7,123 bases of DNA from a bacterium. Its GTDB lineage: Bacteria; Patescibacteriota; Minisyncoccia; Moranbacterales; UBA2206. Where the stretch lies: contig JAJYBE010000045.1 in assembly GCA_021779205.1 (NCBI GenBank), positions 1 through 7,123 on the forward strand, in the 5' to 3' direction. Positions 4,899 through 7,123 of the stretch are shown piece by piece. Position 1 is the first letter of the stretch. Each line of letters starts with the position of its first letter. The notes under the pieces are model-generated. The model saw nothing but the letters and a program-made list of their open reading frames with translations, had not been told where the DNA came from and ran no database searches. Both the position numbers and the translations under genes were made by a program.

Positions 4899-7123
4899 AT
4901 GAAAATCAAAAAACAAACCTACAACTTAACTCCCGAAGAGATTTTAAAAAAATTTAATTCAAATCAAGACGGTTTAAGTGTGGATGAGGCGAAAAAGCGA
5001 CTTTTGGAGTTTGGTGAGAATAAATTAATCAAAAAACAAAATTGGAAATGGTTAAAATTGATTGTCTCGCAATTTAATGATGCATTGGTTTGGCTTTTGC
5101 TTGTGGCGGCGCTTTTGGCTTTATTTTTTGGAGAATTTCGCGATGCGATTATTATCGCGATTATTATAACGCTTAATGCTACGGTAGGTTTTTTTCAGGA
5201 ATTTAAAGCGGATCGCACATTGGAAAGTATAAAAAATTTAACTGCTAGCTTTGCCTTGGTTTATCGTGACGGTGAAAAAAAACAATTGGATATTAAATTT
5301 ATTGTTCCGGGAGATGTGGTTTTTGTTTCTTCCGGCGATGGTATTCCGGCCGACGGATATATTTTGGAAAGTTATGATTTGCGCGTGAACAGTTTTATTT
5401 TTACCGGAGAATCGCGACTAAAAACTAAAAAACAAGTTGTGCTTGATGAGAACGACATTTCACTGGGAGATATTTCCAATATGCTTTTTGCGGGAGAAAC
5501 GATTGCAACCGGAGAAGCTAAGATGCTAATAACCGGAACGGCGATGAGTACGGAACTTGGACGCATTGCTCATCTTACGCAAGAAGTTCATGATGAAGCG
5601 ACTCCATTGCAAAAACAGATGCGCATTTTGGGAAAGAATGTAACAGTTTTATCGATTTTTATCGGCGCGATTGTTTTAATCGCCGGTCAATATTTCAAAA
5701 TGTCGCTTTATCAAAATTTTCTTTTTGCCTTGGCACTTGCCGTCTCGGTCGTTCCCGAGGGTTTGCCGGCGGCGATTTCTGTGGCATTGTCATTTGGAAT
5801 GAAAAAATTAATCAAAGACAATGTTCTTGCTAAAAAACTTAATGCGGTTGAAACATTGGGTTCGGTTTCAATTATTTGCACAGATAAGACCGGGACGATT
5901 ACGCGAAATGAATTGACGGTTACCAAGGTTTTTATTAACGGACAAGTCTTGGATATTGATGGTGTTGGTTATGAACCGGCTGGTGATTTCTATTGCAAGG
6001 AGAAAAAAATCAATCCGTTGGAAATTGCTAATTTGGAATTGCTTTTTCGTATCGGAACACTTTGCAATGATGCAAGCCTGATTTTGGATGGTGAAAAATA
6101 TAAAATAGTTGGCGATCCGACCGAAGGAGCAATTATTGTAGCGGGGAAAAAATATAATCACTCTGATAAATTCTATGAAAGAGGTGAGAAAAAAATAACG
6201 GAAAATCCTTTTTCTTCAGAACGGATGAGAATGAGTGTTGTTTATAAAAACGCTAATAATAATTCCTATGTTAAAGGTTCTCCGGATATAATGTTGGAAC
6301 TTTGTGATTTTATTAAAATCAAAGATGAAATTTTACCTTTTACGCAAAAAGAAAAGGCAAAAATAAAAAAACAATATGATCAAATGTCGAAAGAAGCTTT
6401 GCGTGTTTTGGCATTTGCCTATCGTGATTTGGATGGAATAAATTCGACGCAATATTCCGATGAATCAGAGAAAAAAATGACTTGGGTTGGAATGATGGCA
6501 ATGATTGATCCGCCAAGAAAAGCCGTTAAGAAAGCGATTTTGGAATGCAGAAACTTGGGAATGAAAGCGGTTATGATTACAGGGGACTATGAAATTACAG
6601 CGCGGGCAATTGCTGAAAAAGTCGGATTGATTGATAATGTCGGTGTTGAAATCGATAGCATCGTAATAAATGGAAGAACATTGGATGCGCTCAGCGATAA
6701 AGAAATTTATAGAAGGATAAAAAAAGGCGCCTGTATTTTTGCACGTATTGCGCCGGAACAAAAATTGCGCATTGCGACAATTCTCAAGAAATATGGTGAG
6801 GTTGTTGCAATGACCGGTGATGGAGTTAATGATGCGCCAGCGCTAAAAAAAGCCGATATCGGGGTGGCGATGGGAATTATTGGCACGGATGTATCCAAGG
6901 AAGCATCAGATATGATTCTTATGGATGATAATTTCGCTTCAATTGTAAAGGGTGTTCGTGAAGGGCGGACAATTTTTCAAAATCTTAAAAAATTCGTGCA
7001 TTATGTTTTTACTTCTAATGCCAGTGAATTGTTCACTGTAATTTTTGGTGTTTTGTTGCAAATTCCTTCACCGATTTCCGCAGTGCAAATTTTAGCGGTT
7101 GATTTAGGAACGGATGTTTTTCC
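4899..7123 (+). CDS. P2-type cation-translocating P-type ATPase (3' truncated by window edge)
   Basis: This is an ATP-driven membrane cation pump of the Ca2+/Na+,K+-ATPase class (P2), likely exporting Ca2+ or Na+. The visible 741 residues run without a stop from the cation-ATPase N-terminal domain (about 8-60) into M6; families are usually about 850-900 residues, so M7-M10 are missing. Helices are roughly M1 62-78, M2 82-99, M3 247-263, M4 273-298 and M5 698-720. Landmarks are the phosphatase loop TGES (169-172), PEGLP in M4 (286-290), the phosphorylated Asp329 in CTDKTGT, GDPTEGA (405-411), KGSPD (459-463), DPPR (537-540), TGDY (561-564) and TGDGVNDAP (639-647). Ion-site residues are Glu287, Asn707, Glu710, Asp735, Thr738 and Asp739. 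M6 reads VDLGTD, the Na+,K+-ATPase form, where SERCA has VNLVTD. TGES is followed by RLKTKK rather than the common xPVxK. The gene directly abuts murC and has its own Shine-Dalgarno sequence. Ion specificity cannot be fixed by eye. Confidence 0.93.
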   Translation, partial: MKIKKQTYNLTPEEILKKFNSNQDGLSVDEAKKRLLEFGENKLIKKQNWKWLKLIVSQFNDALVWLLLVAALLALFFGEFRDAIIIAIIITLNATVGFFQEFKADRTLESIKNLTASFALVYRDGEKKQLDIKFIVPGDVVFVSSGDGIPADGYILESYDLRVNSFIFTGESRLKTKKQVVLDENDISLGDISNMLFAGETIATGEAKMLITGTAMSTELGRIAHLTQEVHDEATPLQKQMRILGKNVTVLSIFIGAIVLIAGQYFKMSLYQNFLFALALAVSVVPEGLPAAISVALSFGMKKLIKDNVLAKKLNAVETLGSVSIICTDKTGTITRNELTVTKVFINGQVLDIDGVGYEPAGDFYCKEKKINPLEIANLELLFRIGTLCNDASLILDGEKYKIVGDPTEGAIIVAGKKYNHSDKFYERGEKKITENPFSSERMRMSVVYKNANNNSYVKGSPDIMLELCDFIKIKDEILPFTQKEKAKIKKQYDQMSKEALRVLAFAYRDLDGINSTQYSDESEKKMTWVGMMAMIDPPRKAVKKAILECRNLGMKAVMITGDYEITARAIAEKVGLIDNVGVEIDSIVINGRTLDALSDKEIYRRIKKGACIFARIAPEQKLRIATILKKYGEVVAMTGDGVNDAPALKKADIGVAMGIIGTDVSKEASDMILMDDNFASIVKGVREGRTIFQNLKKFVHYVFTSNASELFTVIFGVLLQIPSPISAVQILAVDLGTDVF

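Noticed and set aside
5145..5167. Direct repeat of GCGATTATTAT with 12-base period
   Set aside because: It lies in M2 of the ATPase and encodes the repeated Ala-Ile-Ile-Ile of a membrane helix; coding constraint explains it.
2280..6898. Several minus-strand open frames of 60-130 codons over ftsW, murG, murC and the ATPase gene
   Set aside because: All lie fully or almost fully opposite strongly supported genes and show Cys/Phe/His/Asn-rich low-information translations without motifs.
1..7123. Recoded UGA (as Gly or Trp), as in Absconditabacteria/Gracilibacteria or mycoplasmas
   Set aside because: No in-frame TGA occurs in any of the six genes despite many Gly and several Trp residues, so the standard bacterial code suffices; absence of TGA as a stop in five genes is too small a sample.

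Overview
The window is an AT-rich, tightly packed stretch of bacterial chromosome with every gene on the + strand. It looks like a member of the Candidate Phyla Radiation (Patescibacteria, for example a Parcubacteria-like lineage). The reasons are the compact spacing, the mostly Shine-Dalgarno-free starts, a shortened TrmD, and the wording of the MurC, FtsW and MurG motifs (for example GDSIFAIIGEELG in FtsW and HESDSNPGLAN in MurG). This placement is inference from protein style; no rRNA or other marker is present. The standard code fits: all five visible stops are TAA (four) or TAG (one), and no UGA interrupts any gene.

Layout: (1) bases 1-473, the C-terminal half of a PfkB-family sugar or nucleoside kinase cut by the left edge; (2) 474-566, a short gap with an extended -10 promoter (528-536) in front of the next gene; (3) 567-1238, trmD, the tRNA m1G37 methyltransferase; (4) 1258-2361, ftsW, a SEDS glycan polymerase; (5) 2406-3509, murG, which makes lipid II; (6) 3528-4898, murC, UDP-MurNAc:L-alanine ligase; (7) 4899 to the right edge, a P2-type cation-pumping ATPase that lacks its C-terminal end. 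No stretch over 300 bases is gene-free. I see no tRNA, rRNA, CRISPR array or mobile element.

ftsW-murG-murC is the tail of the classical division and cell wall (dcw) cluster. MurC adds the first amino acid of the stem peptide, MurG completes lipid II at the inner membrane face, and FtsW polymerises lipid II at the septum. Gaps of 19, 44, 18 and 0 bases from trmD to the ATPase suggest one transcript, probably started at the promoter before trmD.

The region is mainly housekeeping, and I do not see a new system. The points worth a second look are a Glu at the TrmD catalytic Asp position together with a rebuilt loop, an Mpl-like central segment in MurC, a Na+,K+-ATPase-like ion site in the ATPase, a possible leaderless promoter before trmD, and a shared T-run/A-run leader replacing the Shine-Dalgarno sequence.
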